Assembly: GCA_022703195.1 (NCBI GenBank)
Contig: JAKLEF010000157.1
Span: 1-5,261 of the forward strand
Length of the DNA: 5,261 nucleotides
Source of the DNA: Candidatus Fermentibacterota bacterium
Lineage (GTDB): Bacteria; Fermentibacterota; Fermentibacteria; Fermentibacterales; Fermentibacteraceae
Reading direction: 5' to 3'
Shown in pieces: positions 4,877-5,261 of this stretch. The translations under genes and the position numbers were made by a program. Below the pieces are notes generated by a model, which saw only the letters and a list, made by a program, of their open reading frames with translations, made no database searches and was not told the DNA's origin. Positions within the stretch are counted from its first letter, which is position 1. Every line of letters starts with the position of its first letter.

Positions 4877-5261
4877 TTGGACAGCAGGGCCGGGGCCGGG
4901 ATAGACGGCCTCCTCATTAAGGACACACCGTTCTTCCCCGACGACCGGGGGAGCTTCAGCGAGGTCTTCCGCTCCTCCTGGTTCGGGGGGGTCTTCGGCG
5001 GCGACCTGCAGGTGAACTGCACGAGATCCAGAGCGGGGGTCCTGCGGGGCCTCCATTATCATCTCAGGCAGCACGACCTCTGGATTCCCGTCGATGGCGA
5101 GATGATTGCCGGTTTCATCGACCTGAGGCCAGGATCACCCACTCTCGGAGTTTCGGCGCGCCTGCCGCTCTCCGCCGGTTCGGGAGCATCAGTGCTGATA
5201 CCCCCGGGGGTCGCGCACGGATACCTCGCGATGACGGACTGCTCGATGGTATATGTGGTCA
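4877..5261 (+). CDS. RmlC-family cupin (dTDP-4-dehydrorhamnose 3,5-epimerase-like), variant active site, 3' end outside window
   Basis: 128 codons are visible and the frame runs off the right edge; RmlC proteins usually have about 180 residues. RmlC epimerises C3 and C5 of dTDP-4-keto-6-deoxyglucose on the way to dTDP-L-rhamnose, and relatives make other deoxysugars for O-antigen and similar glycans. From the TTG start: IDGLLIKDTPFFPDDRGSF (9-27) matches the family N-terminus; RGLHYH (57-62) holds the catalytic His60; IDLRPGSPTLG (81-91) matches VDLRxxSPTFG; IPPGVAHGY (108-116) matches IPpGFAHGF; and a Tyr at 126 matches the LYK strand. The lysine expected a few residues after RGLHY is replaced, since the segment reads RQHDLW. 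So the enzyme may be an epimerase with a different substrate or specificity. Start at TTG 4877 with GGAGG upstream. It likely begins a sugar-nucleotide operon to the right, which is not visible. Confidence 0.88.
   Translation, partial: MDSRAGAGIDGLLIKDTPFFPDDRGSFSEVFRSSWFGGVFGGDLQVNCTRSRAGVLRGLHYHLRQHDLWIPVDGEMIAGFIDLRPGSPTLGVSARLPLSAGSGASVLIPPGVAHGYLAMTDCSMVYVV

Noticed and set aside
4344..4904. A 186-codon plus-strand frame across nth
   Set aside because: It is antisense to nth, whose catalytic and Fe-S residues are all intact, and it overlaps the start of the RmlC-like gene in another frame.

Overview
This is a GC-rich bacterial window (about two thirds G+C by eye). It has compact, non-overlapping gene packing, good Shine-Dalgarno sites, a sigma70-type promoter and a rho-independent terminator. 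Nothing fixes the taxon. A secreted beta-rich repeat protein and an RmlC-family enzyme fit a bacterium that builds a complex envelope. An Fe-S-rich operon with a radical SAM enzyme fits, but does not prove, anaerobic metabolism. I see no mobile element, tRNA, rRNA or CRISPR.

Left half (1-3184 or 3241, minus strand): a tight three-gene operon read right to left. First is a radical SAM enzyme with a SPASM/twitch-like C-terminal cysteine domain. Next is a divergent ATP-grasp (SucC-like) beta subunit of an NDP-forming acyl-CoA ligase, which carries a C-terminal dicluster [4Fe-4S] ferredoxin domain. Last is the SucD-like alpha subunit, cut by the left edge. The genes are 0 and 4 nt apart, so they are almost certainly co-transcribed and probably translationally coupled. 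This is the most unusual part of the window: an acyl-CoA ligase with a built-in electron-transfer domain, encoded with a radical SAM enzyme. I do not recognise it as a named pathway.

Middle (3185-4136): a divergent intergenic region with a strong plus-strand promoter (TTGACA, 16-nt spacer, extended -10 TGCTAGAAT), a dyad overlapping its -35 box, and a second dyad in the leader of the radical SAM operon. The promoter drives a small secreted protein made of two homologous domains of about 80 residues. The gene ends at a GC-rich hairpin terminator that it shares with the convergent gene on the right.

Right (4134-5261): endonuclease III (nth, minus strand), with all catalytic and Fe-S residues present. 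Its start is probably a GTG at 4769, not the ATG at 4850. Diverging from it is a TTG-initiated gene of the dTDP-4-dehydrorhamnose 3,5-epimerase (RmlC) cupin family, cut by the right edge. It belongs to a variant subgroup in which the lysine after the RGLHY motif is replaced.
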